Positions 34,942 to 46,299 are shown, counted from the stretch's first letter. The stretch is 64,000 nucleotides of DNA from Mytilus trossulus (GCF_036588685.1 NC_086374.1:35580886-35644885); one strand, 5' to 3'. Program-made: numbers and translations. The notes: a model not told the origin generated them from the letters alone.

Positions 34942-35592
34942 CTGCATACGAATCGCTCTTGGTACTACTTTCTGCAGCATACACAGCTGGACCAAACATT
35001 CCCCTTTTATTTAATCTGGCATCTAGGCCTTGAGTAACGATAGCATCAACTATTTCAACAGGCGTACCATGAAAGAGATAATATTCATTTACTGCGGGAT
35101 ACACGTCTCTTAAAAGTATGTCTTCGGTTGTTGTTATTATCGGCCCTTTTTGAGCCTTGCCTGTCTGTTCCAGCTTATTTAAGACCACTCCTCTACCTAC
35201 CTTTCGAAAAAGTTTTGCTCGATTTTCAGCATATTTTTCGAATAATGGAGCATTTTCGACTCGTTCGACTTTGATGACCTGTAGCTTTTTATAGACTAGC
35301 GGATCTATACCTTTAGCATCTCTACCCACCCCAACTAGATCCTCCTTCCAAGTCCTTTGAACAAGTTTATCGATAGCAGTTTTTTCTAATGTTGACGCAG
35401 GTACCAGATGAAATAAGGAAGACGGATTTTGAGCTATCCATTCATCAATTCGTTTTGAATTGTCAAACTTTGTCCAGTACTTTGGAGTTTTTATTGGTCT
35501 TTTAGCCAGCCATAAATAGTGACTTGGAAGTGATGAGCTTGGTCTAGGTTCTTCCTTTTGGGAAATATAAACAACTTCCACTTTATTTTCTC
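34942..35592 (-). CDS. PARP catalytic domain, main exon (no own start codon)
   Basis: A 651-bp exon with acceptor TATATTTTAG and donor GTGAGG, phase 1 in and 1 out, open over 216 codons. It encodes a charged linker (about 25 residues), a segment PKYWTKFDNSKRIDEWIAQ followed by a helical region like that preceding PARP domains, then the ADP-ribosyltransferase core: NEYYLFHGT (NAD-binding His), GLDARL, GMFGPAVYAAESSTKSDSYA (the Tyr of the triad and the G-x-Y-x-A-x-x-S-S-K-S donor-loop motif). There is no in-frame ATG before the catalytic core, and the frame upstream hits TAA, so it must be spliced to an upstream exon. The nearest on the same strand is the claudin-like exon ending 246 bp away in matching phase. 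Predicted role: transfer of ADP-ribose from NAD+ to proteins. Confidence 0.85.
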
Positions 35593-35838
35593 CTAAAATA
35601 TATTCATTTGCTTAAGAACTATTTTGTTCATAAATATAATAGAAATTCAAAAACATTTAAAATCCAATAGCATCAAATGCTAGCAGCAGTAATGACGGTT
35701 CCTAGATAGCCTAGGATACTAAAAATCAAGGCCTGTATTAAGTAACATTTTATTTTCAGTAACTTTGATTGCATGTTCAATAACAACGGCGGTAAAAGTT
35801 GAACATGGATAAAATATAAACTTTTGAAGTCATCTCAC

Positions 35839-35997
35839 CTTGATAGCTCATTATTATGATAGCCAAACCTCCACACAAGTACAGGAAAAATGCAATAGTT
35901 GCACATGCGAATGAACCAGAAAGTCTGTGATCTTTTAGCCAGTCTTCTTTGTGATATGTTCCGCCATATACACTGATACTAATCATTAGTAAAAATG
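35839..35997 (-). CDS. Claudin-like four-helix protein A, exon 3 (TM3-TM4)
   Basis: This 159-bp exon has acceptor TTTACAATTTCAG and donor GTGAGA, phase 1 in and out. It encodes AFLLMISISVYGGTYH (end of TM3, start of the second extracellular loop), KEDWLKDHRLSGSF, and TM4 as CATIAFFLYLCGGLAIIIMS followed by YQG. It matches exon 3 of the paralogue at 62290-62448 in length, phase and pattern (VGIFSANYHKESWLSGHYTSAGF). After the donor the message could splice to the PARP exon (35592, in phase), read through to a stop after about 14 codons, or use a weak acceptor near 35748 that gives four more codons and a stop. Confidence 0.8.
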
Positions 35998-36001
35998 CTG
36001 A

Positions 36002-39000
36002 AATTGTAAAGTATTACGGAGTCAAGACTCAATTTTCGGACATGTTAATGTTTACTTATGACGTTTATTTTTGTTGCACTAATTCAGTGCTCCTGTTGTT
36101 ATTTTGTCCCTTTTATAAGTTATAGTTTATGTGTCTCCCTCAGTGTTAGTTTGTAATCCGATTTTTTTCCCTCTCAATCGATACTGTTGCCTTTAATTAC
36201 ACAAACATATTCTTTCTTCCTACTTTAACTTGTTATCGCATGTATTGTTCTTTGCTTCTGTTTTGTACATTGACTATGCCGAGATGTATGGGGAAGGTGT
36301 ATGTAACAAAAAGCTACAAATGAGACACTCTTCATACTGGGGATTTTATTTGTATGTAATATGTAAAGCATCCCTGCTTTCATTGCGATTCTAGGGTAAT
36401 CAGTATTTAATGTAGGATAACTCCGTTCACATATATTTGTTAAGTATTTGGATGTAAACGCATTTTTTACCACACCTGCTTAGTATTGTTTTTTTCCCTA
36501 TTGTACAATACATATAATGATAAACATTTGTGGACGACAAAGTGGAGAATATACAAGACAGCTTTTTCGTCGCCCTAACGCTAATACGAATACTAAATAT
36601 AAAGTAGTAGTTCCAGTAAGACCCCTTTTTGGAATATAAATATGGTCCGTTTTTGACACTACAATTCACATATATATCGGGTTCTAGCAGCAGCATTAAG
36701 TCAGACTAAAGTACTGAAATCTTCAAAAATTTAGCGTTTTAGTTATATTTTGGACGGTTTCCGTCATAAATGAAAGTGGCGGCATTTGTGTTCATTCTTA
36801 ATATTGAAATGTAAGTTGTATTTGATGATAATACATAACATATATGAAGGTTGAGGATGAACACGAATGTGGCCACTTTCATGTTTGACAAAAAAAAAAA
36901 CACCTGAAAAGGGACATTTTTGGCATATTTTATATATATGTTATATTTAATTGTTGTTATGGTCAAATAATTGTGATGGCTTTTATATAACAATGGCAAT
37001 TGTGTTTTGTTTTTCATTAATCTATTTTCATTATCATTGGTGGAATGAAATTGTGCACATATGAAAATCGTCATTTGCAGATTTTATACCACCGCTTAAG
37101 ATTAAAGATTTTTCTAAAATGATCATACATATAAAGGGAAGTGGTCAAGGTAAAAACTACGTTATAAAACCAGCAAATAGAGTCTGCAAAACTTTCTAAT
37201 GCACGTTTACTCACCTGTAATCAAATACGACATCCACACTAGTTTGTTAATTTTTATGCTGTCTTTATATTTCGAAACACACATTGTCGATATGACAACG
37301 ACAGCGCATCCGATGCAAACATTGACATTATTTGGAAGGCACTTGTAGTTTTAATCCATCCTTTATTAAAAGACAAAAGTTTTAATTCAGACATTGTCTT
37401 TCGCCCATTCCATTTCGTTTCATTGCATCGACTTATACCATAGAATATGAAGGAAAATGCACAAAGACCTGACTCTTTGTTTTCCCGGGTTTAAAAATTA
37501 ATTGATCAAACATATTTCTCATATTAGTATATGCGTATCTTTATGAAAATAATTCTTATTCATATAAAAAAGAAGATGTGGTATGATTGCCAATGAAACA
37601 ACTATCCACAAAAGACCAAAATGACACAAACATTAACAATTATAGGTCACCGTAGTCTGTTTTTAAAATTATGATTAGAACATTAACTGTTTTGATGGTA
37701 ATTGACGTTGATGGTGTCTTAGGTTTAACTTACATGACATGCATATGTAATTCTGATATTGTACGACATATTATCACCTGACCGAATAAAGTTTATTAAC
37801 GGGGATAATATGCAAAAACACAATATTTCAATATTTCTAAAAATATGTTAATTCCTGAAATGTACATAAGCAAATTTGTCTGGCAAAAACCATAAATTGA
37901 CAGCAATTGATATTATTACAGTAATCAACATCAACGTATCAATAAGCCATTATTTACAACGTACAGCTTGTGTCGTTGCCCTTTTCCTATTTTAAGAAAT
38001 CAAAGTAGCACAATACAAAGATTTATTTACTTCCAATATTCAACCTTTAAAATGCTGTTACTTAAGACTGCATATAAATTAATAAAAAAGGTATATATAA
38101 TAGATAGATAATAGATTAATCTTTTAAATGAATGCAATATTTGTGTTATGATCAAATATTATGCAATTAACGGCAAAATCTTGAATTTAGCTATATCATC
38201 TCTATACAGGAATTTCTTACGATATCTTAATCACGAAGCAGGAGCTACAAAAGGGTGTCTCAAACTATTGCTATCGTATTTTATCCTCGCATAAATCTGT
38301 AATTAGAACATCCTTACCACATAAAAGTAGATAATGTTTGATAAGGTATAAAATTTGATCTATACATTCTTCCCAAAATCTGAGATAATGGCTCTAGGAA
38401 CAACATACAAAGAAAATCAACTCTCTCGTGTTATCCACGAAGAAGCTAATTTCGATTAAAAGTGGAAATTTCTTGTTAAATTTTGTAGACACAATTCACA
38501 TTATAATAATTACAAAATTGTTGTATAAAACTAACACTTCATTATTTAAAAGAGTAGTCTGTTAGCTATCCATAAATACCACTTTTATAAATTTTTGAGG
38601 GTTATAAAGAAAATTACAGCATTTTAAAACTGGGGAATTGGAGGTAGAACATCTTTGTATTGTGCTACCCTTAAAGACATTTGTATGTTTTAACTTACAA
38701 AAAACATATACTTTTCAAACTTTTATGTCACCTAGAACGACAAGGTATAAACCGCAAGAGGTAAGGACTACTTTACGTTATAAATCCATTATATAAAGCG
38801 TTGTTATCGGACTATCCTGGATAAATTGAAGGCATTTAACAAACTTTACAATCAAAACCAGAAGGTAGATATATATATATAGGTAACAGGAAGTTTACCA
38901 ACGTCAGATCAGTTACAAAATTTGAGTTATTAATTAATTTCTGGAGGACCGCTTGAAACTAGTATATCTTTCATCAATCGCACGATTTCCAAGTTAGATA

Positions 39001-40274
39001 AAAAGGAATGTGTCATATACAGGAACATAAAACCATACATTTTCAAATTAATCGTAGTTAAATCAGGAATGAGTGAAGAGCACAAAAAAGATCATGTCCG
39101 AAAAAGAAGGTACTTAATATTTTCTTTTACAATGTATATAAGAGATTGACACAATTAGCCAGTTGTGTATATACGATCTATACAAACAAATGGATATCGA
39201 GTAAACTAAATAATGTGAAACACTCACTCCATTAAAACATACCACGAAAATTACCTCCAATGAAACGAAAAATTGTCTTTCTATTTTGAATTTTACTCGG
39301 AGTTCAGCATTTTTGTGATATTACTTTTTGTCCATTGGAAGCGAAAGATATCATTCTGTTTTACCTTATGAACTTAATGAAAGTAAATATTTTCCATACT
39401 TTGGAAAAAAGAAAGATAACATCGATATCCTCCCTAGTATATGAAAATAAGGGTGAATCATTGTTTACAAAACTTTGAATTTACGAAATGCGAAGGATAT
39501 TGTACTTCAGATGACCTTAGCTCTATATTACAAAAAAACTCATCATAAACACCAGGACTAAAATTTAATATTTACGCCAGACGCGCTATTCGTCTACAAA
39601 AGACTCATCAGTGACGCTCGAATAAAAAATGTTTAAAATGTCAAATAAAATACTAAGTTGAAGAGCATTCAGGACCAAAAATTCCTAAAAGTTTTCCCAA
39701 ATACAGCTAAGGTAATCTATTCCTGAGGTAGAAAAGCCTTAGTTTTGTTCAAAAATTCAAAGTTTTGTTAACAAAACTTTCTGCAATCTAGACCACTTGG
39801 ACACCTAGACTTAACCAAAAATTAAAATTTTGGTGGCCTAGTGTTTTTTGTCTCTTATCATTCTTTTAAGAATCGCATTAATATCTATTTATGTTTTTAT
39901 GATATATGTAGATATTTTATTCCATGTGTTTATAAATGGTGACGCACTAATAAACTATCTATCTATATAATATATCTACCTTTCCTCGTCAGTAGAATCT
40001 AGAGTTTAAACACAGTACATGATAAATATATTAGGCATGAAGATGGAACTAAATATAAATACTAGTATATAGAAGTCATATGAATAATGGCGTAGGACTT
40101 AATACCATTTACCATAAACGATTTGCACACTAGTAGATTGATATTAAATCTTTAAATTACTAAAGTAACATAAATCGAATTAAAAATAAATGATTTGCAG
40201 ACTGAAAATAATATCTAAATTGTTATCCGACGAGTCATTCCCACGGAAAATAATGTCTAAGCATATTTCATTAC
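36002..40274. other. Introns of gene A: mostly unrecognised, two repeat fragments
   Basis: Intron 2 (35998-37214) holds only AT-rich chance frames. Intron 1 (37361-40274) contains a 'gccaatgaaacaac' family fragment (37568-37660, -), a short 'cggagttcagcatttttg' tail piece (39275-39340) and a 'catcagtgac' family copy (39545-39790, +). From 37670 to 39270 I recognise nothing. Confidence 0.6.
37215..37360 (-). pseudogene. Claudin-like protein A, exon 2 (TM2), frame-broken by 4 bp
   Basis: The exon lies between an AATAAAG acceptor and a GTGAGT donor. It starts GWIKTTSAFQIMSMFA, matching GWVKATIVFHIFGMFG of the paralogue, and ends CVSKYKD...NKLVWMSYLIT, matching CVSKFKF...HHAIWISSALT. The two halves are in different frames. 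The exon is 146 bp against 150 bp in gene B, a net loss of 4 bp around 37290-37318 within TM2. Read as is, the frame stops about 22 codons later. This may be a true null allele, a sequencing error, or a pseudogene. An in-frame Met just after the break (MCVSKYK) could start a shorter product. Confidence 0.75.
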
Positions 40275-40545
40275 CTGGTGTGTCTTTTCCAAGAAAATTG
40301 ATGATACTTTCACAACATTCGAAGGAGCCTCGGTAGGAAGTCAGCATTGAGCAGTGATCCCAAAGTCCTTGTCGTGATGAATCTGATTCCGACCATGACG
40401 AACTTACTATACCAAGGACTATGAACAAAAATCCTACTGGTATTATAAAAATTGTTAGACGAACATTCAGTGGAAACTCAAAAAAGTTATCAGTTCCTTT
40501 AATGAGAGCGTCTGACCAGGACATCGAATTTTCAACAACTGCCAT
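40275..40545 (-). CDS. Claudin-like four-helix protein A, exon 1 (start, TM1, loop 1)
   Basis: A 271-bp exon from ATG (40545-40543) to a GTAATG donor, phase 1 out. Residues 29-48 (RLTIFIIPVGFLFIVLGIVS) are TM1. The first extracellular loop has Trp51, GLW at 60-62, Cys65 and paired Cys77-78, close to the W-GLW-C-C signature of the claudin/PMP22 superfamily. An alternative start is Met8 (MSWSDALIK), which aligns better in length with gene B. Claudin-family proteins sit in the plasma membrane with both termini in the cytosol. The region from 40180 to 40274 read in the original frame is intronic run-on. Confidence 0.8.
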
Positions 40546-41085
40546 TTCATGAACGAATATCAATCAGTATACAAGGAACTAAATTTCTTTATCGCATACA
40601 TTTCATCTACAAAATTTAATTCAACCCTTATTACCTGTAATAAAACGACAAGATATATCAATTCTTTTTAAATTGAATGGAGACTAATTTATAAACTTGT
40701 ATACTAGTATGCATACTGAGTGATCATACAAAACATTGATGAGCAAATGTGACGACATAGTCATAACTATGGAACGAGATTGAAACGATCAGTCATCACG
40801 AAATTTACGTTAACATACTTTTGAAACAATCATGTAATGGAGATAATCTTTCAAAATAGTTCTGATCTAGCTTTATAAGATAAACAAAACAAGAATAAAT
40901 ATATGTTAAAGAAATCAAATTCAAAAGAAAATAAACAAACCATAAAAAAACACCAACTGCTACTCCGGCTAATATTGAACAATACTACAGTGAAATAGTG
41001 ATTGCTATTTTGAGAGCCGATATCGAATTCTAACCCGGCAAACAATATGTAAAACATTTAAAACCGTATTGGACAAAAACTGTGA
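40546..41085. other. Upstream of gene A, nothing recognised
   Basis: Expected promoter side of gene A. AT-rich; the minus frame 40851-41057 is F/Y/L-rich and without domain support. No core promoter was identified. Confidence 0.4.
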
Positions 41086-41089
41086 AAGA

Positions 41090-41983
41090 ATATTATACCA
41101 TTATGGGAATACAACGTCGAAAATGGATTGAAAATGGCAAATTTCACGGCCGTAATAAAACATTTCAGTGATTACAAAAGCGCTAAATTGAATTTTAGAA
41201 AACAGCTTGAGCTAGCATATGAAAGCTTCATTAGTGAAATAAATCGTAAAATCGGATAATCTGTCGACTGTGAACAACGTTTTGTATGGTCTGTGATTAA
41301 AAATGGGCGCAAACGTGTATCGCATTGTCAACAATTAAATATTAGCGGTACTCAACTTATTTCTTCAGACGAAATACGTGACGGTTGGGTAACTCATTTC
41401 CAATCTGTATTCAGTTTCGATAGCAATTTGATCAACCCTGTAAATGAAAAGGCTGTCGATAATACTGTCAACGACTTGATAAAAAACTGTCCGTACAAAC
41501 ACAAACAAAAATATGGAGGAATTTACTTTCGACGAACTATATAAAATTTTCCGTGCAACAAATCTCTAGGGTTAGATGGAATCTGTTACGAACATTTGAA
41601 GTACGACGAAAAACTACTCCAGCGTCATTTGTGCAGTTTGTTTAATCGTGTACTGGAAACATGCTACAGTAACTCTATATAAAGGTGGAAACAAATCAAA
41701 GTCTGATCCGAATTATCATCGGGGAATTTCTCTACTATGTATCATATCAAAACTGTTTGAAAAGGCATTATATACTCGTTTACTATCGCTTCATCACAAC
41801 TTTCCACACCAATCACAAGTTGCCTACCAGAAGACATTATCTAGCACACATGCAAGTTGTAACATGCAAGAAGCCGTATACCATAACTTAGAGCGTCATA
41901 GCAATATTATCGTCACACTTCTCGACAGCATGAAAGCATTTGATACTCTATGGCACAAAGGACTATAAGTTAAATTGCATATA
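41090..41983 (+). pseudogene. Non-LTR retrotransposon pol, left part (split by a Tc1-like element)
   Basis: Decayed LINE pol. Readable pieces in order: KTFSDYKSAKLNFRKQLELA (about 41160), KNGRKR, a DEIRDGWVTHFQSVF linker (41370), and the RT start VTLYKGGNKSKSDPNYHRGI, SLLCIISKLFEKAL and the A motif SMKAFDTLWHKGL (41935-41968, with the catalytic Asp). Frameshifts break it at about 41545 and elsewhere. It stops exactly at the Tc1 insertion and resumes at 43285. The endonuclease domain is missing, so the copy is 5'-truncated. Confidence 0.8.
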
Positions 41984-43284
41984 TACACATGGAAAAAAGT
42001 ATTGCAACACCTTGCTTTTTTAAAACTTGAAAAATCAGCCTCTTTTTTTGGATAAAAAATAATAAAATATGTGTATAATATTATTGAAACATAGTTTATG
42101 ATAACATTGGCATTGAAACGAACAAAACATGTTTGAAAAAAAAATGATTTATATAACCACAATTTTAATAGCAAAATGAAGTGTTTTTATGTACAAAAAA
42201 AAATGCATTTTACAACGTTTACTGTAGTCGAACTTTACAATGTCAGACATTTCAAAATTAATCTTCAGATGACTGTTCACATCATAGTTGATCGTTATAT
42301 GCCAAAGAATTAGTACTTTGTGCGCAGCCTCCATTCAAACGAATAACCGCATCTAAACGTCTTCTGATTCCTGCGATAAATCGACTAATTTTCTGCTAAG
42401 GTAGCAGCAACCATTTTTGATGAAGGGTATTGTTTATTTCATGATGTGTTTGAACTAGGGTGTCCTTTCGCGCACTTTCCGCCCAATAGTGTCCCAAATA
42501 TACTCGATATGGTTCAAATCCGGGCTACGATCGGGACAAGGAAGATGAGCTGAATTCCATTTGAACATTGGATCTTCCTTCACGATGCTAATTTCCAACT
42601 CTGGCGAGCTCTGCACTACATTGGATACGGAAAACTGTATGTCTGTTCGTTAGCAAAAGTCTCCGAAATGGTCTTATCGCACGATAACTAGTAGCGATGA
42701 GTCGATCTTGAACAGTTCTTGTTAAAAGGCTCCTGTATGACCACCACTCTTTTTTTTTGGATTGTCTTGTTTGTAATGGGTTTCCTTCTGACCAACCTTC
42801 ATTATGCTTGATTTTCCCTATCAAATGGTATATGAGGGTCTTCGTTATCTCGGAAGGTCTAACAGCGTTTATTGCCTGATTTTTTATTCTCAAAAAGACT
42901 TATAGTGGAATGGTGATATCCAACAATACGTGCAGTTGTAACATTGACATCCCTGCTTCTCTTATGCTGATAATATGGCATCTTGCTGCAGTTAAGAGTT
43001 GTCAAGGACCCATTACAAGGTGTTAATCACATAACTTTAAAAACTTGGTTATTTAAAGTGTTGAAAACAATGAGGATAAAAAACATCTGGTTTGCTGTTT
43101 ACGGGAACAGTAGCTGCATGCGCAGATAAAAACTTATCGAGTCGATGTTTATTGATTAAACTCAGGTGATACTTAAATAATGTTTAACTGGTTCTATTTT
43201 ACCAAATTATATCACAAAAAAATAAAGAGCGTTTTTTTTAATTTCAATTTCAATTTGGTGTTGCAATACTTTTTCCAATGGGTA
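41984..43284 (-). mobile_element. Tc1/mariner-like element, copy 1 (1301 bp, dead)
   Basis: Inverted ends TACACATGGAAAAAAGTATT and, at the right, its complement near 43257-43284 (GGTGTTGCAATACTTTTTCC), with a TA at each end as expected for Tc1/mariner. On the minus strand the transposase C terminus reads SPDLNHIEYIWDTIGRK (about 42480-42530), the conserved DDE-end motif. The rest, including the frame at 42588-42893, is broken by frameshifts. It is inserted in LINE pol. Confidence 0.9.
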
Positions 43285-44171
43285 TTTTTGGAGTTCGGGG
43301 TTTAACTTGGTGTGGATTTATGAAATGAACCAGAACATGCGAAGCTGTGTGCAATTTAAAGGAAAGTGTTCAAAATGGTTCGAACTCAAAAGAGGCGTAA
43401 GACAAGGCGGGATACTGTCTGATGTTTTTTATTTAGTGTTCATTAATAATCTTCTTAGACAATTAGAAGAAAATCCTTATGGAAGTATGCTCTTCAATCT
43501 TCGTGTAAGCAGTACCGTACAAGCGGACGCCATTGCTCTTATATCTACAACATCAAAATGTATGAAAACTTTAATAAACACTTGCCAAACATATAGCGAA
43601 AATTGGGGCTTCAGATTCTCATCAGCAAAAAGCGAAGTACCGAAATTTTGTTCTTCAAAATGTGCTACCATCAGTCAACCATTGAAACTTTACGGGGCGG
43701 ACATTCCAGTTGTAACATCAACCAAGCATGTTAGAAATATATTAAATGCCGAATTTATTTAAGAGCATGTTAAGAACTTTAAATGCATGCCGAATTTTGC
43801 GTGCAACTGCGTTATCTGTAATGAAATCCGGAATGCACCCGTCCTTCCTTAATCCATTGACGTGCTCCAAAATAGTATTTCAGATGTGTTATCCAAAGGC
43901 AATGTTTGCTTGTGACCTTTGGTATGGTCTTTCAAATACTGAATTTTCAATGTTAGAACGTTCTCACAAATATATTTGTAAAATAATTCAAGGGCTTCCT
44001 GCACGAACACGATCCGACAAGAGCACAAGCCTACTCGGTTGGCTTTCTGTGGAGTGCTATATTGACAAGTGTAAGATTGTTGGATTTCTTATCTCGAAAA
44101 CAAGCACATCGATCCCTATATTTTTTTTGCTTTTTGGATTCCTCAATTTATTCCCTATCAAAACATACTAG
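43285..44171 (+). pseudogene. Non-LTR retrotransposon pol, right part
   Basis: Continues the LINE frame with IFGVRG, then RGVRQGGILSDVFYLVFIN (B motif, about 43395), a STVQADAIALIST stretch where the FADD box is decayed to QADA (about 43515), the thumb region TCQTYSENWGFRFSSAKSEV, and after a stop near 43760 the C-terminal part LWYGLSNTEFSMLERSHKYI followed by CKIIQGLPARTRSD. Loss of the second Asp and a stop show it is dead. No poly(A) tail or target duplication was identified at the 3' end. Confidence 0.8.
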
Positions 44172-44644
44172 TTTTATGAAAAGTTATTTATTTTGAAACT
44201 GAGCAGCGAACATCCTTAAGAGCGAAGCTTTGGGAGGACTTAAAATAAGTATAAACACGAGTATGTTCAGTGTGTATCTAGACAATCTAACGTCATCCAC
44301 ATTCACAGCAACACTTTTGTAATGTTATACGGAATATGATCTAGATAATGATAACAATATTTATTTCTCAAAAACTTGTATTACACATGTTCAACGAATG
44401 TGCAGCGTTATTTATAACAGTTAACTTAAAAATTAATATGTGACATTTAAATCATTTAATCTCTCTAATGTCTTAATTCAACATGTAAATATTATTATTG
44501 TACAAACATTGTTTAATACATGCAAAATCTTCGATAATAAGGAAATAAAGTAAATATATAATGATTCACGCTTATTAATAAAAAACAATCAGATTCAATA
44601 GTAATCAAAAGAGAATAACGAAAATGAAACAATAGTAGTAGTTA

Positions 44645-44890
44645 TCGAGAGTACCAGGAATAAAATTTAGTACGCCAGACGGGCGTTTCGTCTACATAAG
44701 ACTCATTAGTGACGCTCATATCAAAATATTTATAAAGCCAAAGAAGTGCAAAATTGAAGAACATTAAGGATCCAAAATTTCAAAAAAATTGTGCCAAATA
44801 CGGCTTAGGCAATCTATGCATGGGATAAGAAATCCTTACTTTTTCGAAATATTCAAAGTTTTGTAAACAGGAAATTTATAAAAATTTATA
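44645..44890 (+). repeat. 'catcagtgac' family copy
   Basis: Carries 'gagtaccaggaataaaattt', 'gtacgccagacgggcgtttc', 'tcattagtgacgctc', 'ttgaagaacattaagga' and 'gccaaatacggcttagg'. Confidence 0.75.
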
Positions 44891-45154
44891 ACAATATTTT
44901 TAATTAGAGTTGATCATTTAAAAACAAGTTCGACGTACTTTACACGAAGTCCAAATTTGAAATATTTTTTGTTTTCAGTTATAGCTCGACGAATCAAAAA
45001 TTTACACAAGAGCCTGTGTCGCTCAACTGTTTTTAATAATGTTGAAAATCATGTAAAATAAGGTTTAAATCATAATTAATTGTAAGAGATATTAGATATT
45101 ATTAGAAACTATAATGATAGTTCAATTTAAGCTACATCATTGCACATCAGATAG

Positions 45155-46273
45155 TCAAATATCTGTGGGAATGTGGCATTTCTTTTCAAGTATCCAGTGT
45201 GTTAAATTAAATTTAATGCCTCGTTGATACCCTATATTTAGTTTTTCACAAACAGAACAATGAAGAGTTTGCAACATCTCCTGCTGTGAATACGAGCTTG
45301 AGAAGAACTGATCTTTTGCTTTCAAATAACTAGTGTACAAACGTTCATCACTTCCCACATGTTTTAGATACAAAGCTAGTTCTTTAGGTGTTGAAAAATC
45401 TAATGTGGAGATATATGTACCTTTTGGTAAAATGTTTCTTACATTCGGAGCTCCTCGGTACACTGGAATAAGGTCAAAACCATCCTGATAGAACCGGTAT
45501 GCCTTTTCAGTGACATAGTCATCACAAAGAGAGTTTTCAAATGCCAAGTAAAATTTATATACTTTACTTAAATCGTTGAAACAGGAGTCATCATTCCAAG
45601 GAGAAGAACACTTTTTACCACACCCTCCAAACACGTCAACATCTATTGTTTTATCCATCTTCTTAACATATGTGTTCCTCTTTGATACAGCTTTACAATT
45701 GCTTACTACCCAAGCAACATTTTTTATCTTTTGAAGGAAAATTTGTGTGTAGTTTTTTTCAGATTGTATTTTTGTTCTTGCCAGTAGTCCATACGGAAAA
45801 TATATATCAGCATCTGATCTATAGCTGAGTACCCAATCAAATTTATTGTCCCATTCTTTTTTTATAAAGTTTTTGTTTGTATATGCTTTAGATTCAACAG
45901 AAATGAATACCCATTTCTGACTGAATGACTTATTTGGAACCTTACCATTAAGGCTAGTATGATAAAATAACACAGCATCGCTTTTACTAAGTGAAGTTTC
46001 ATTCGATGCTACATTAATCTTGCAATTCCTGAAATTACAATTCCTAAATTTGTATTTGAGCAGACCTGTTGGTATCACGTGGGGTCGTTTATTCCATGTT
46101 ATTGAATATATTTTCTTGTATACATGTTTATCTGTAATTACTACTGCCTTTGTTTTTACCAACTGTAGCGGAAAGATATTATCGAAATAACAACTGACGA
46201 AAAGAATGCCAGTGCCAATTGACATCAATGTTAAAAGTCCATAATACATAATTGTGGTCTGAGAAAAGCGCAT
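45155..46273 (-). CDS. Alpha-1,3-fucosyltransferase (GT10 family), single exon
   Basis: An intact 372-residue type II Golgi enzyme predicted to transfer fucose from GDP-fucose to N-acetylglucosamine of N- or O-glycans. It has a short basic N terminus, a signal anchor at about residues 8-29, a short stem, then the GT10 catalytic domain: RSDADIYFPYG (152-162), VAWVVSNC (186-193), FGGCGKKC (215-222), and the diagnostic motif FYLAFENSLCDDYVTEKAYR (241-260) that forms the GDP-fucose site. C-terminal cysteines (339, 342, 366) fit the family's disulfide pattern. N-glycosylation sequons are seen at NET (91), NKS (114), NYT (174) and NLT (356). Length is typical. The bases before the ATG (TATATTTCAG then GACTAACAAG) suggest a 5'UTR intron, so the whole coding part may lie in one exon. 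Which FUT subtype it is cannot be said. Confidence 0.93.
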   Translation of the reverse strand: MRFSQTTIMYYGLLTLMSIGTGILFVSCYFDNIFPLQLVKTKAVVITDKHVYKKIYSITWNKRPHVIPTGLLKYKFRNCNFRNCKINVASNETSLSKSDAVLFYHTSLNGKVPNKSFSQKWVFISVESKAYTNKNFIKKEWDNKFDWVLSYRSDADIYFPYGLLARTKIQSEKNYTQIFLQKIKNVAWVVSNCKAVSKRNTYVKKMDKTIDVDVFGGCGKKCSSPWNDDSCFNDLSKVYKFYLAFENSLCDDYVTEKAYRFYQDGFDLIPVYRGAPNVRNILPKGTYISTLDFSTPKELALYLKHVGSDERLYTSYLKAKDQFFSSSYSQQEMLQTLHCSVCEKLNIGYQRGIKFNLTHWILEKKCHIPTDI

Positions 46274-46299
46274 CTTGTTAGTCCTGAAATATAATATAT

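Noticed and set aside
36225-37074. Three overlapping minus-strand frames of 80-111 codons
   Set aside because: They lie in intron 2 of gene A, lack domains and are rich in Y/I/N/T; treated as chance.
42588-42893. Minus-strand 101-codon frame as a separate gene
   Set aside because: Internal piece of the dead Tc1-like transposase of the element at 41984-43284.
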